Below are positions 9,715 through 18,947 of a stretch of DNA of 64,000 nt, piece by piece (position 1 is the first letter of the stretch; every line of letters starts with the position of its first letter). This DNA comes from an uncultured Methanolobus sp. (GTDB lineage Archaea; Halobacteriota; Methanosarcinia; Methanosarcinales; Methanosarcinaceae): contig NZ_OY762426.1 in assembly GCF_963665675.1 (NCBI RefSeq), positions 2,232,001 through 2,296,000 of the forward strand, in the 5' to 3' direction. The notes beneath the pieces are model-generated. The model saw only the letters and a program-made list of their open reading frames with translations, was not told the origin of the DNA and searched no databases. The translations under genes and the position numbers were made by a program.

Positions 9715-9753
9715 TGTGCTGATAGCTGAGAATATGAAAAGGGTGAAGCTGGT

Positions 9754-9885
9754 ATGAGCGTTTTTTCCGATGAGTTCATGTTTCATCTATTTGCAGAAGA
9801 ATGCAGTCTTTCAAGGTCGCAAAATGCGGCCATAGAACACAGACGTGAACAAGAATCTTCAAGATGGAGATACCGGTATGAATGA
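9754..9885 (+). pseudogene. Remnant of an ORF6N domain
   Basis: A short frame of 43 codons whose stretch FSDEFMFHLFAEECSLSRSQNAAI parallels FPSDFMFQLTEEEVDVMVSQNAI in the intact ORF6N protein that follows. It overlaps the first codons of that gene in another frame. It appears to be a degenerate copy of the same domain left beside the intact gene. Confidence 0.5.
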
Positions 9886-10759
9886 AGGTGACCTGATAAT
9901 ACCTGAAGAGATTCGAAGCAAGATTCATACCATTCGTGGTGTTCAGGTTATGCTGGATAGGGATTTAGCCGTTTTTTACGGTGTGAAAGCAATCCGATTA
10001 AGGGAACAGGTAAAAAGAAATATCAAACGTTTCCCCTCGGATTTCATGTTTCAACTTACGGAAGAAGAAGTCGATGTTATGGTATCGCAAAATGCGATAC
10101 CTTCAAAGCAGCGCCTTGGAGGGTCCCTTCCTTTTGTTTTTACAGAACAGGGTGTTGCAAACATTTCATCAGTGCTTACAAGTGAAAGAGCTATTGAAGT
10201 TAATATCCTGATCATGCGGGCTTTTGTAGCAATGCGCCGCTTCATCAGCTCAAATGCACATATTTTCCAGAGACTTGATACCCTTGAAATAAAGCAACTC
10301 GAAACAGATAAGAAAATTGATCATGTCCTGAATGCTATCGAGAGTAAGGAAATCCAGCCAAAACAAGGCGTTTTCTTTGACGGCCAGATCTTCGATGCCT
10401 ACAATTTTGTTACCGACCTTATTAGAACAGCCCGAAAATCGATAATCATCATTGACAATTATGTTGATGACACCGTTCTAACTAACCTCACAAAAAGAAA
10501 TGATGGCGTAGATGTTACTATTTTCACAAAGACAATATCAAAACAACTCGCATTGGACCTGAAGAAGTTCAATTCACAATATCCGGCTATTGAGATCAGG
10601 AAGTTCAAAAATTCCCATGATCGTTTTATGATTATCGACGACAAAACAGTCTACCATTTCGGTGCTTCCCTGAAAGACCTCGGAAAGAAATGGTTCGCCT
10701 TTTCAAAAATGGATTTTGAAGCAGTTGAGATGCTCACAAGGCTGGAGGGGATGAAATGA
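9878..10759 (+). CDS. ORF6N-domain protein with C-terminal phospholipase D-like domain
   Basis: This 293-residue protein has an N-terminal ORF6N DNA-binding domain (about residues 8-110, with GVQVMLDRDLAVFYGV and RFPSDFMFQLT), a short charged linker, and a C-terminal domain (about 165-290) containing SHDRFMIIDDKTVYHFGASL. The last resembles a single degenerate HKD (PLD-like) motif, with HDR in place of HxK. ORF6N occurs in phage antirepressors and in stand-alone accessory genes. The start at ATG 9878 is chosen for the GGAG element eight bases upstream; GTG 9845 is possible. No phage or toxin gene is adjacent, only remnants. Confidence 0.85.
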   Translation: MNEGDLIIPEEIRSKIHTIRGVQVMLDRDLAVFYGVKAIRLREQVKRNIKRFPSDFMFQLTEEEVDVMVSQNAIPSKQRLGGSLPFVFTEQGVANISSVLTSERAIEVNILIMRAFVAMRRFISSNAHIFQRLDTLEIKQLETDKKIDHVLNAIESKEIQPKQGVFFDGQIFDAYNFVTDLIRTARKSIIIIDNYVDDTVLTNLTKRNDGVDVTIFTKTISKQLALDLKKFNSQYPAIEIRKFKNSHDRFMIIDDKTVYHFGASLKDLGKKWFAFSKMDFEAVEMLTRLEGMK

Positions 10760-10987
10760 TGAGTTATAAAAATGATAATGCTTCTGGTTTGCACAGGATG
10801 AAATTGTGAAGCAACTTGCTACGCAAATACCATGGTAGAACAGAATACTAATTGCCTCTCCTACTCTGACAGAGAGGTCCGGTGTATCGAGAGTAAAGAT
10901 GAATACAACTAAGATTACCGAGTCTTAAATAACTCATAACATATTTCAGACTAATTAAGTTACAATTCACAAAAAGAGGAGACCACC

Positions 10988-11566
10988 ATGAAAGTAGTTG
11001 CAATAAACGGAAGTCCACGTAAAGAAGGAAACACAGCAGCAATGTTGAAAAGGCTCACATCCAAACTTGAAGCTGAAGGAATAGAAACCGAAACAATTCA
11101 CATTGGAGGGAAGAAGGTTCACGGGTGTACAGCATGTATGAAATGTTTTGAAAATAAGAACAGCCAGTGCATCTTTGATGACGATGCCATCAATGAGTGT
11201 ATCACAAAGATGAAGGAAGCTGACGGAATAGTAATCGGTTCACCAACTTACTTTGCTGATGTGACAACAGAGACCAAAGCACTCATTGACCGTGCAGGAT
11301 ACGTATCCCTTGCAAATGGAGGATTCTTTGCAAGAAAAGCCGGTGCTGCTGTTGTAGCTGTTCGCAGAGCAGGTGCAGTCCATGCATATGATTCCATCAA
11401 CCATCTCTTCGGTATCACGAGCATGGTAACCGTAGGTTCATCCTACTGGAACCTTGGTGTAGGTCTTCATCCCGGAGATGTCAATGAGGATGAAGAAGGC
11501 ATGAGCACCATGGACAATCTTGCATCTAATATGGCATGGTTGCTGAAAAAGATTAATTCCGAATAA
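10988..11566 (+). CDS. Flavodoxin-like NAD(P)H-dependent FMN reductase / iron-sulfur flavoprotein family
   Basis: A 192-residue flavoprotein. The FMN phosphate loop GSPRKEGNTAAM is at residues 8-19; a Cys group CTACMKC (about 47-53) plus a further Cys near residue 60 resemble the Fe-S motif of archaeal iron-sulfur flavoproteins, but with a different spacing. GSPTYFADV follows at about 81. A strong site AAAGAGGAG precedes the ATG. Probably a cytoplasmic redox enzyme; the substrate is unknown. A decayed copy of its first codons lies at 9556. Confidence 0.85.
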   Translation: MKVVAINGSPRKEGNTAAMLKRLTSKLEAEGIETETIHIGGKKVHGCTACMKCFENKNSQCIFDDDAINECITKMKEADGIVIGSPTYFADVTTETKALIDRAGYVSLANGGFFARKAGAAVVAVRRAGAVHAYDSINHLFGITSMVTVGSSYWNLGVGLHPGDVNEDEEGMSTMDNLASNMAWLLKKINSE

Positions 11567-11582
11567 ATCAATAACAGGGGAT

Positions 11583-12404
11583 TCAACTACCAGGGTTGAA
11601 TTCCTTTAACTCCACCTTATCATTGATTATCTCGATATATTCCAGTTTTTTCTCATGGCCGAATCCCCAGCTACCGGTATTTGCAACCTTTCTGGCATCG
11701 TCCACGTATGCATCATGGGTATGTCCGTAAATAAGGTACTGTTCAGGGTGCATGTGCAACAGTAAATGCCTGCTATCTGCGCCTGCAAGCTCTCTGATAG
11801 GTCTGAAGACTTTATTCTCCTGAAAGTCCCTTATCCTTATTTCAGGTGGTTGTCTCATAGCCATGAATGCAGACTTAGGTTCCTTTGGGAACTTCTTCAG
11901 GCTACTCAACAGTGAGCGTTTAGCCAGCATCATATCCCAGAGTTTATCAGCAGCATTTCCGGTTTCATCTCTGGCCAGACACATGTGCTCACAGAAACTC
12001 TCATACATTTTCATGGATTTATAATATGGACTGCACAGCACTTCCAGTTGGTATCCATGGAAAAAGAAGAATTCCTGTTCCTTACTCCTTAGCACCACAT
12101 TTTTTTCAACGCTGAAGAGCATGTCATTTTTCAAAGCACCATCAAGGTGGAGCAGGCAATAATCATGGTTTCCTGCGATATAATGGATCTGGGTTCCCTC
12201 CAGCATCCTGTTCAGGTAGGTCATCGTCCCTGAAAAATCCATGACAGCTTCAGTGAAATTACGTCTCCATATCTCTATAATGTCACCCAGCAGTACAAGA
12301 TGTTCTATCTTCCTGTCCTTCAGATATTCTATGAAATCGGTGAATTCGTTTTCCTTTGCTCCCTTCATACCCAGATGAGAATCAGAAACAGCGACAATCG
12401 TCAT
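11583..12404 (-). CDS. Metallophosphoesterase
   Basis: A 273-residue calcineurin-like phosphoesterase. The metal ligands are present: D8 and H10 in SDSHLG, GD in VLLGDIIE (about 39-41), GNHD (about 78-81) and GHTH (about 228-231). The layout resembles UDP-2,3-diacylglucosamine hydrolase relatives, but archaea lack lipid A, so the substrate is unknown. GAGGATG precedes the ATG. It converges on the flavoprotein gene, with 16 bases between the stops. Confidence 0.85.
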   Translation of the reverse strand: MTIVAVSDSHLGMKGAKENEFTDFIEYLKDRKIEHLVLLGDIIEIWRRNFTEAVMDFSGTMTYLNRMLEGTQIHYIAGNHDYCLLHLDGALKNDMLFSVEKNVVLRSKEQEFFFFHGYQLEVLCSPYYKSMKMYESFCEHMCLARDETGNAADKLWDMMLAKRSLLSSLKKFPKEPKSAFMAMRQPPEIRIRDFQENKVFRPIRELAGADSRHLLLHMHPEQYLIYGHTHDAYVDDARKVANTGSWGFGHEKKLEYIEIINDKVELKEFNPGS

Positions 12405-12697
12405 AAATTCATCCTCTTGACCCTACACAGGAATTGAATTTGGCAGAGACTTGTTGTACACACGATTAAAAATATTTTTCTAAAAAAGTTTGAAACAATC
12501 ATAACGATGTCCGGCATATACAATCTACTATATAATAGGACATTGTACATTTATTTCTTTCTGTATTGGAGTAATCTGATATTTTAACAGTTCAACTAAA
12601 CAGAGTGAATGGCAAGGTATTCATAGTTATTTATCCTTTAAAGGCATTACATTGGTTATAGTCTTACTAATTATATCAACTTAAATTCCTGATTACA

Positions 12698-14041
12698 ATG
12701 AAACTCTACAGCACAAATCTTAACGCACCGGAAGTAAGCTTTCAGGAAGCTCTCATAACCGGACTTGCACCTGACCGCGGGCTTTACATGCCTAAGAGCC
12801 TGCCGACCTTTTCAAAGGAAGAGATCGATTCCTTCAGGGATGCTCCATATCCTGAGATAGCTTACAGAGTACTGAGCAAGGTACTCGAAGGTGAGGTCGA
12901 CGACGACTCACTCAAAGCCATCACCTATGACGCTTATAACTACGATGTACCGCTCGAGCCAGTTGACGAGCAGACATACATCATGAGACTTGACAGGGGA
13001 CCAACTGCATCCTTCAAGGACTTCGCAGCCCGCATGATGGCAAGACTCATGCAGTACTATCTCAGCAAAGAGAACAGAAGTCTTACAATCCTCACCGCAA
13101 CATCAGGTGACACCGGCAGCGCTGTTGCCGATGCATTCTACGGTCTTGATAACATCAAGGTCATTGTACTCTTCCCAACAGACGAGGTATCCGACCGCCA
13201 GCGCAAACAAATGACCACACTTGGCAAAAACATCACCGCCATTTCAGTTGACGGTAAATTCGATGACTGTCAGGCAATGGTAAAGCAGGCATTTGCAGAC
13301 GAGGATCTCAAACACCTGAATCTCTCCTCAGCAAACTCAATTAACATCGGTCGTCTTGTTCCTCAGTCTATTTACTACATATACGCTTACGCAAAGCTCA
13401 GGGATTATCCTGAGGACATAATCTATTCCATCCCATCCGGTAACTTCGGAAACATGATGGGCTGTGTCCTGGCAAGGACTATGGGAGTTCCTGTCAAAAA
13501 GATAATAACCTCAGTCAATGAAAATGATGAGGTCCCAACCTTCCTGAGCACAGGTGAGTACAACAAGATCGTACCTTCAAAGAATTGTCTTTCCAACGCA
13601 ATGAATGTTGGTCATCCAAGCAACCTTGCAAGACTCATCGCTGTTTACGGCGGAGTCATGGACGAGCAGGGTGAGATCAGCAAAGAGCCTGACATGGACA
13701 AGCTTAGAAATGATATCTACTCCAGTTCGGTTACTGATGAAGAAACTAAGGCAACTATCAAGGAGATCTTCGAGAAGTACAACATCCTTATCGAGCCACA
13801 TGGTGCAGTCGGAATAAAAGGACTTCTTGACTTCAGGGAAGAGTCAGGTGACAACACACTTGCAGTGACCCTTGAAACAGCAGACTCTGCAAAGTTCCCT
13901 GAACATGTCAAAGAGCAGACTGGTGTTGAACCCGAACTTCCGAAGAGTCTGAAAAAGGTAGAATCAAAGGATGAGTTCATGGATTATCTTGGAACAGAGT
14001 ACCCTGCTTTCAAGAAATATCTTCAGGAAAAGCTCGGATGA
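12698..14041 (+). CDS. thrC: Threonine synthase
   Basis: PLP enzyme converting O-phosphohomoserine to threonine. At 447 residues it belongs to the long (yeast/E. coli-like) class with an N-terminal domain beginning KLYSTN. The PLP lysine lies in TASFKDFAARMM (about residue 107), the phosphate loop region SGDTGSAVADAF at about 137-148 and SIPSGNFGN at about 245. Promoter-like AT-rich sequence (CTATATAATAGG near 12530) lies upstream, which implies a leader of about 140 bases. No convincing ribosome site is visible. Confidence 0.95.
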   Translation: MKLYSTNLNAPEVSFQEALITGLAPDRGLYMPKSLPTFSKEEIDSFRDAPYPEIAYRVLSKVLEGEVDDDSLKAITYDAYNYDVPLEPVDEQTYIMRLDRGPTASFKDFAARMMARLMQYYLSKENRSLTILTATSGDTGSAVADAFYGLDNIKVIVLFPTDEVSDRQRKQMTTLGKNITAISVDGKFDDCQAMVKQAFADEDLKHLNLSSANSINIGRLVPQSIYYIYAYAKLRDYPEDIIYSIPSGNFGNMMGCVLARTMGVPVKKIITSVNENDEVPTFLSTGEYNKIVPSKNCLSNAMNVGHPSNLARLIAVYGGVMDEQGEISKEPDMDKLRNDIYSSSVTDEETKATIKEIFEKYNILIEPHGAVGIKGLLDFREESGDNTLAVTLETADSAKFPEHVKEQTGVEPELPKSLKKVESKDEFMDYLGTEYPAFKKYLQEKLG

Positions 14042-14135
14042 GTTTTTCTGTTTTTCTTTTCAATAGTTCCAATTGTGATATCTGATTCATCTGTATCTTA
14101 TTTATGCTTCTTTAGTTTTCAACGAAGGTGGTCCA

Positions 14136-14375
14136 TTGGTTGATAATAGTTCCTGCATTCCGGAGAAACGTGGCAAGTATTTTGGGATCTGCACTTCCTA
14201 TCACCATTCAAAAGGATGTAATTGTCCGAAATGTCCTTCTTATCCTGAAAAAGGAAAGTTCATGTTCTGCTCTAAAGGTGCATATCCGGGAGTAGAAAAG
14301 AAAGGATGTTTGTGTCAGGAATGTATAATCCACAATAAATTTGGCCTGAATGGCGAATACTTTTGTTCGGAATAA
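14136..14375 (+). CDS. DUF2769-family Cys-rich small protein
   Basis: A 79-residue protein with about nine cysteines in CxCPKC, FCSKG and GCLCxEC arrangements, typical of the DUF2769 family found mostly in methanogens. The Cys pattern suggests metal or Fe-S binding; function unknown. The start is TTG at 14136, with AAGGTGG about six bases upstream. It lies 95 bases after thrC. Confidence 0.75.
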   Translation: MVDNSSCIPEKRGKYFGICTSYHHSKGCNCPKCPSYPEKGKFMFCSKGAYPGVEKKGCLCQECIIHNKFGLNGEYFCSE

Positions 14376-14835
14376 ACTATATTCCCATCCGGATATGTAA
14401 ATGCAGAATCTCATCATCATCATACTCAACATATATCAATGTATACATATATTTATATAGTAGTGAAAAGTACTAGGAATTGTGGCAAGACCTGCCAGTC
14501 AGATATTGCCTCAAACGAAATGTACCATATAGTAGTACGATATGGACTTCATCCCTTCAAACTCTGTGAAAACGGAATTGAATTGTAAAGAAATGCAGGC
14601 ATGATACTCCCTCTCTGTATCTAAAAACGACAAATGTCTGCATTTCGCCTCTCTAAAAACGAAATGGAGTATGAGCGGTTATAATGGGAACAGGTGGGGG
14701 CACCTGAGAGGAAAAAGGAGTATGAGTAAAAGGGTTGCCATTTCGGTCTGACCGAAGTGGCAGGGTTATTGTCTGTTTTGCTATTTTGAATTAAAGACTG
14801 TGAGTCAGAATTTAGTTTCAATCTACAGAATTTAT
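14376..14835. other. Gene-free gap with three strong hairpins
   Basis: No coding frame is credible here. Three inverted repeats stand out: 14590-14646 (12-bp stem GAAATGCAGGCA with its partner, long loop), 14691-14706 (CAGGTG-GGGG-CACCTG) and 14737-14761 (11-bp stem around a CTG loop). A short direct repeat (TCTAAAAACGA...AATG near 14620 and 14653) and two copies of GGAGTATGAG are also present. The stretch may be a structured RNA or a decayed mobile element; no target duplication was found. Confidence 0.5.
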
Positions 14836-15219
14836 TCACTTTTTGCCAAAGAACATAGCTATCCCGATCGTCACAATGAATGGAACTGCAAGGCCTGGGA
14901 ATTCAGGGATTTCCTCGCTATCATTGTTGTCATTATTATCCTCTTTTTTATTATCATTAGAGCCTGAAGCAGAGCTGTTGCCTGTATTCACAGTACTGTG
15001 CCCTTCATGTTTCCACCATCCCTTTTCATCGCTTTCGACATTATCCGGGGTGGACATCATTGGATTTTCATCGGCAGGCTGGCTCGTGTTTGTGAAGTTA
15101 TCTGTGGAATTATTATCTATTACCGGATCAAGAAAACTATTTTCCTGAGGAATAGAAAACACCAGTAAGGCAAATAAAATCATAAAACCAATAAACACGC
15201 TGTATCCACTTATGTTCAA
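14836..15219 (-). CDS. PEF-CTERM surface protein, small
   Basis: A 127-residue exported protein. It has an N-terminal membrane segment (residues 8-24), a low-complexity hydrophilic region rich in Asn, Asp and Ser (about 30-100), then a C-terminal sorting signal IPEFPGLAVPFIVTIGIAMF followed by GKK. That is the PEF-CTERM pattern: PEF motif, membrane helix, basic end. It is recognised by an archaeosortase, and the protein is probably cell-surface anchored and glycosylated. No archaeosortase gene is in the window. A second PEF-CTERM protein is at 33118. Confidence 0.8.
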   Translation of the reverse strand: MNISGYSVFIGFMILFALLVFSIPQENSFLDPVIDNNSTDNFTNTSQPADENPMMSTPDNVESDEKGWWKHEGHSTVNTGNSSASGSNDNKKEDNNDNNDSEEIPEFPGLAVPFIVTIGIAMFFGKK

Positions 15220-15391
15220 TTCTTACCCCTCTCACGAAAGAAGTATTCTCCAGCCAATGCATTTCTATAGGGGTATAGTAAATATATCTTTTGCCGTATA
15301 CTATTTACTTAATTATGTTCCGTAAGACGGAAATTACTTAATGCGGTCATTGCTAACTTAACATAATATTTGAACCTGAATTTTACTATGC

Positions 15392-15862
15392 ATGTCAATA
15401 TCCTGGGTGGTGGATGCTCTGCTCATAAAATATATAAATAAATTTCAGACTATCATAATAAAAATAGTAATGCTCATGATGGCTTTTGTCATCCTGAGTG
15501 CCATGCTGGAGATTACCTGGCTACTTGTCACTGATATCTCAACCCCGCCTTATTTCTTGATAGGTGTGGATGAAATACTGGATGTATTTGCTCTCTTTTT
15601 CCTGGTTATCATAGGCATAGAACTTCTGGAGACTGTTAAGATGATAATCATGGAATCATCTATGAATGTTGATGTCATTATTCTGGTAGGTATCACTGCA
15701 ATAGTAAGGAAAATATTGATTATCGATCTGAAAAACACTGATCCTCTGTTCCTTGTCGGAATGGGGATTCTTATAATTGCTCTTGCGGGAACATATTATC
15801 TTGTTGTTGTTTCTAAAAAGGATTTCAAATGCAAACTTGACATTGATGATGAAATGCGCTAA
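15392..15862 (+). CDS. PsiE-like (phosphate-starvation-inducible E) membrane protein
   Basis: A 156-residue protein with four membrane segments; the region EILDVFALFFLVIIGIELLET and the following charged loop match the PsiE family, whose function is unknown. It converges with the chemoreceptor pseudogene, the two sharing a bidirectional terminator at 15897-15912. GTG codons at 15407 or 15410 are alternative starts. Confidence 0.75.
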   Translation: MSISWVVDALLIKYINKFQTIIIKIVMLMMAFVILSAMLEITWLLVTDISTPPYFLIGVDEILDVFALFFLVIIGIELLETVKMIIMESSMNVDVIILVGITAIVRKILIIDLKNTDPLFLVGMGILIIALAGTYYLVVVSKKDFKCKLDIDDEMR

Positions 15863-15896
15863 CGATAGCAAACTTGTCTTTTAAAAAAAGGAAAAT

Positions 15897-15912
15897 GGGA
15901 TCTTTCGATCCC
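15897..15912. terminator. Bidirectional hairpin terminator
   Basis: GGGATC-TTTC-GATCCC is a perfect 6-bp hairpin with T-rich sequence following on both strands (CTTTTTATT on plus, ATTTTCCTTTTTTT on minus). It separates the converging PsiE-like gene and the chemoreceptor pseudogene. Confidence 0.8.
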
Positions 15913-15915
15913 TTT

Positions 15916-17986
15916 TTATTCATTTTCGTACTTAAATTGATCCAGTTTTTTTTTAGGGCATCTGCAAGTTCGTTCAGCTCCATTGCTGAATCTGTGAATT
16001 CGGTCATTGATGCAGTCTGTTCCTATACTGTTGCCGATACTTCCTGTGTTCCTGCTGCGGAAGATTCCGAAATGCTGGAAATATCCTCTATGGGTGCGGA
16101 TTGTTCTTCTGCAGAAGATGCAATGTTCTGCGCCATGCCTGCTATCCGGACACCACTTTCAACGATCTGTTTTACAGCTTCAACGGTTGTGTGCAATGAT
16201 TCTGCACCAGCGGCAATGCTATCCGTGTCCTTTTCAACCGAAATGACAGCTTCTTCAGTACCCTGCTGGATTTTCCGGATGACAAGTTCCTGAATAAGTT
16301 CACTGGTAGAAGTTGCTGTATCTGCAGCCACCTGTGCATTGGATGCGATTTCCTGAACATTGTACGTCATATCTGTCATAGCATGTGAAGTTTCATCAGT
16401 TCGTGTTGACTGGTTTTGAGCACCGTTTGCTATCTCTGATATTGTGCTTGATATCTGGTTTACCACAGATTTCATTTCAACAGAAGAACTAAGCATCCTT
16501 CCTGAGTTATCAGTTACTTTGTTCATACTCTGGTCTATTTCTTCTACAAGATTTCTCAATCCGTTTGCCATCCTGTCTATGGCTGTGGACAGGCGTCCAA
16601 TCTCATCTCCTGAATCACTCTGGATGCTCACTGTCAGGTCACCTTCTGCAATACGTCCCGCAGCATCCATCATTTTATCAAGTGGTTCAGTAATCGATTT
16701 TGAGAATTTCCATGCCGTCAGCGAACCTGCAATTATCAGTACAAGAATGACTGCAAGAATTGTATTTCGTATAGACTGTATTCCCTCTGTGAATTCATCC
16801 AGGTAACTGCCCGGAGCAATGATCCATCCTCTTGGTCCGTAATATGTATAGGCCATAACTTTTTCGCGTCCCTTCCATTCATAATCAATGTAGCCTTCTT
16901 TATTCTGGATCATCTCTCTGGCGAATTCATATTCATAGAGGCTTTCTCCTTCATTTTCAGGATGCATTATGAGGTTACCTTCAGTGTCCATAATGTAAAT
17001 GTAACCTGTTTTTCCCACGGTAATGGCACTCATCTGTTCTTTCATCTGTTCTATGAATGGATCTTCCAGTGTCCCGGCATAAAGGATTCCAATGGTTTTT
17101 CCTGAACTGTCTTTAATTGGTTCATATGCTGTCAGGTACCAGGCATTAACGACCCACGCTCTTCCATAGTATGTTTCTCCCTGTGTTACAACAGCACCAT
17201 AAACTGTCTGGGAAACAGTTGTTCCTACAGCTCTGTCTCCGTCATCCTTGATCACGTTTGTGGATATCCTGACTGCCTCTCCGTTCTGTACCTGAAATAC
17301 GGTGGCAGTTCTTCCTAACATATTTTTTATCTCATCGACGATCTCAAAATTATTATTGACTACATAGTCTTCATTAAGCACCATTTCCCCGTCTGTTATC
17401 CCTGGTGTTCCTTTTGAGTAAAAGAGTGTTCTGGCAACATTCAGATCGCTGTTAACCTTGTCCTGTGCAAATACCAAGGTGGAATCTACATAGTTCCTCT
17501 CGATCTGCACCTGTTCTTCAAGATTGACCTGAATTTCATCAGCTATGCTTGTTTTAGCCTGCCCGTAGGCATAGCTGCCAACAAGGAGCACTGGTATTAT
17601 AGCAGCTATCAATGTAAATACTATCAATTTTTTGGCTCTGTCGAATTCCTGAAATTATGATCGATTTTAGGTCATGAGTTACTTGATCAATCCCGAAGGG
17701 TCCGGCGAAGCCGGCGTTTTTCCATAAGAATAAACAAAATAACCTGTAAATCCTCTGTATTTTTTCTCAAGACTTATGTAGAATTCTCAGCAAGTCTGTA
17801 CCAATCTTTATAATTATCTTCTGTGCAGCAACATCGGAATGTGCCGCCTTCGGCGGATGGCTACTTTGTTTTTAGCTTACAGGTTGTTTTTTTGTCGCTA
17901 AAAAAAAAATCAAAGTTCTTGTCACTAATGTCAGCAGGATTTCTACAGAGCCAATTTTTTCCTAGGTGGATATTCTGATATTTCAT
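15916..17986 (-). pseudogene. Methyl-accepting chemotaxis protein, disrupted
   Basis: The remaining main frame (16023-17627, 534 residues) has a membrane segment, a Cache-type sensor domain (about 30-280), a second membrane segment, a HAMP domain and a methyl-accepting coiled coil. Four lesions are visible. A 319-bp MITE (17634-17952) separates the likely ATG (17986, MKYQNIHLGK) from the rest, with a one-base frame slip at the junction. The signalling hairpin tip with the QTNLLALNAAIEAARAGE motif is missing: sequence passes from TSTSEL to ELVIRKIQQG. A TAG replaces the first Glu of the usual VEEQTAS (16023-16025). A nine-A tract (15946-15954) is out of frame with the normal end LDQFKYENE. It cannot couple to CheA. 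Confidence 0.85.
17634..17952 (+). mobile_element. MITE family 1, copy A (319 bp)
   Basis: A non-coding element bounded by terminal inverted repeats GGCTCTGTCGAATT / GATTTCTACAGAGCC and flanked by a perfect 8-bp target duplication AATTTTTT (17626-17633 and 17953-17960). It contains GC-rich mini-hairpins CCGGCGAAGCCGG and CCGCCTTCGGCGG. It is inserted in the 5' end of the chemoreceptor gene. The GG(C/T)TCTGT ends and the 8-bp duplication are reminiscent of IS6-family elements, but no transposase is present. Confidence 0.88.
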
Positions 17987-18211
17987 GTATTTTCTTCCGT
18001 GTATTTATTCAATGTTTATGTGTGTCCGGTAAGCGTTCTGTATATTCTTGAAAATGTAATTATTTATGTACAGTAATATTTATAAAAATCTGCTGTTTTG
18101 TGCATCAATTGCATTATTTAGCCAATTGCACACTGTTTTCACTTAGTTAGTGTAACCTGCCTTCTCCCAAAAAGGTTTAAATTCTCAGGTTTCATTCAAA
18201 GTAGAGTCATC

Positions 18212-18916
18212 ATGAAGATACATTGTCTTGTTCATCTGGATTTTGAAACCCTTGGAAATATCAGGGATTGGGCATGCAAAAAAGAGCATTCGCTATCATT
18301 CACCGTTCCATCTGAAAAACGATTTTACCCTGATCCTGGTGATATTGATCTTCTCATCATAATGGGGGGACTGATGAGTGTATATCAGGAAGATGAATAT
18401 CCATGGTTGAAACAGGAGAAGGAGTTTGTAAAATCTATGATTTCCCATGGTAAGGCGGTCTATGGGATCTGTTTTGGTGCCCAGGTGCTCTCAGAAGTCC
18501 TTGGCGGTCAGGTAAGTCCTAACAGGCATCAGGAAATTGGATGGCACAAAGTGCGATCTCTGGAAGAATTTGAACGGAATAGCCAGTTTTTCCATGTACA
18601 GAATGAACTTACTGTTTTTCAGTGGCATGGGGATACTTTCACTCTCCCTCCCGGTTGCAGACGACTTTTTGAAAGTGAAGCCTGCCCTGAGCAGGGTTTT
18701 ATCTACGGGGACAAAGTTCTGGCACTACAGTTTCATCCTGAGGTTGATGCGGAGTGTGTGGAAAGCCTGCTGGAAAATTGCAATTCAGACCTGGTTGAAG
18801 GTAAATACATATCATCTGAAAATGAAATCAGAGGAAGAAATGATCTGCTGGGAAATTCAGCACATCTCATGTTCTCTATACTTGACTGGTTTGAGAATAT
18901 GATAGAAAACCCTTAA
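18212..18916 (+). CDS. Class I glutamine amidotransferase (GMP synthase-like)
   Basis: A stand-alone GATase of 234 residues. The nucleophile lies in YGICFGAQ (about residue 87) and the His-Glu pair in QFHPEVD (about 173-175), with an oxyanion loop MGGLMSVYQEDEYPW (about 51-65). Proteins of this type release ammonia from glutamine or act on gamma-glutamyl compounds; no synthetase partner is adjacent. It is followed after 31 bases by an unknown gene that may be co-transcribed. Confidence 0.85.
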   Translation: MKIHCLVHLDFETLGNIRDWACKKEHSLSFTVPSEKRFYPDPGDIDLLIIMGGLMSVYQEDEYPWLKQEKEFVKSMISHGKAVYGICFGAQVLSEVLGGQVSPNRHQEIGWHKVRSLEEFERNSQFFHVQNELTVFQWHGDTFTLPPGCRRLFESEACPEQGFIYGDKVLALQFHPEVDAECVESLLENCNSDLVEGKYISSENEIRGRNDLLGNSAHLMFSILDWFENMIENP

Positions 18917-18947
18917 TGATATTAACAATTCGGATATTAGGTGTATT

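Noticed and set aside
8263..10990. Integrative element in tRNA-Leu
   Set aside because: No integrase and no downstream repeat of the tRNA 3' end were seen; only AT-rich accessory genes and remnants.
16023..16025. In-frame TAG in the chemoreceptor as a pyrrolysine codon
   Set aside because: The same gene has a MITE insertion, an internal deletion of the signalling tip and a frameshift at its end, so a nonsense mutation in a dead gene is the simpler reading.
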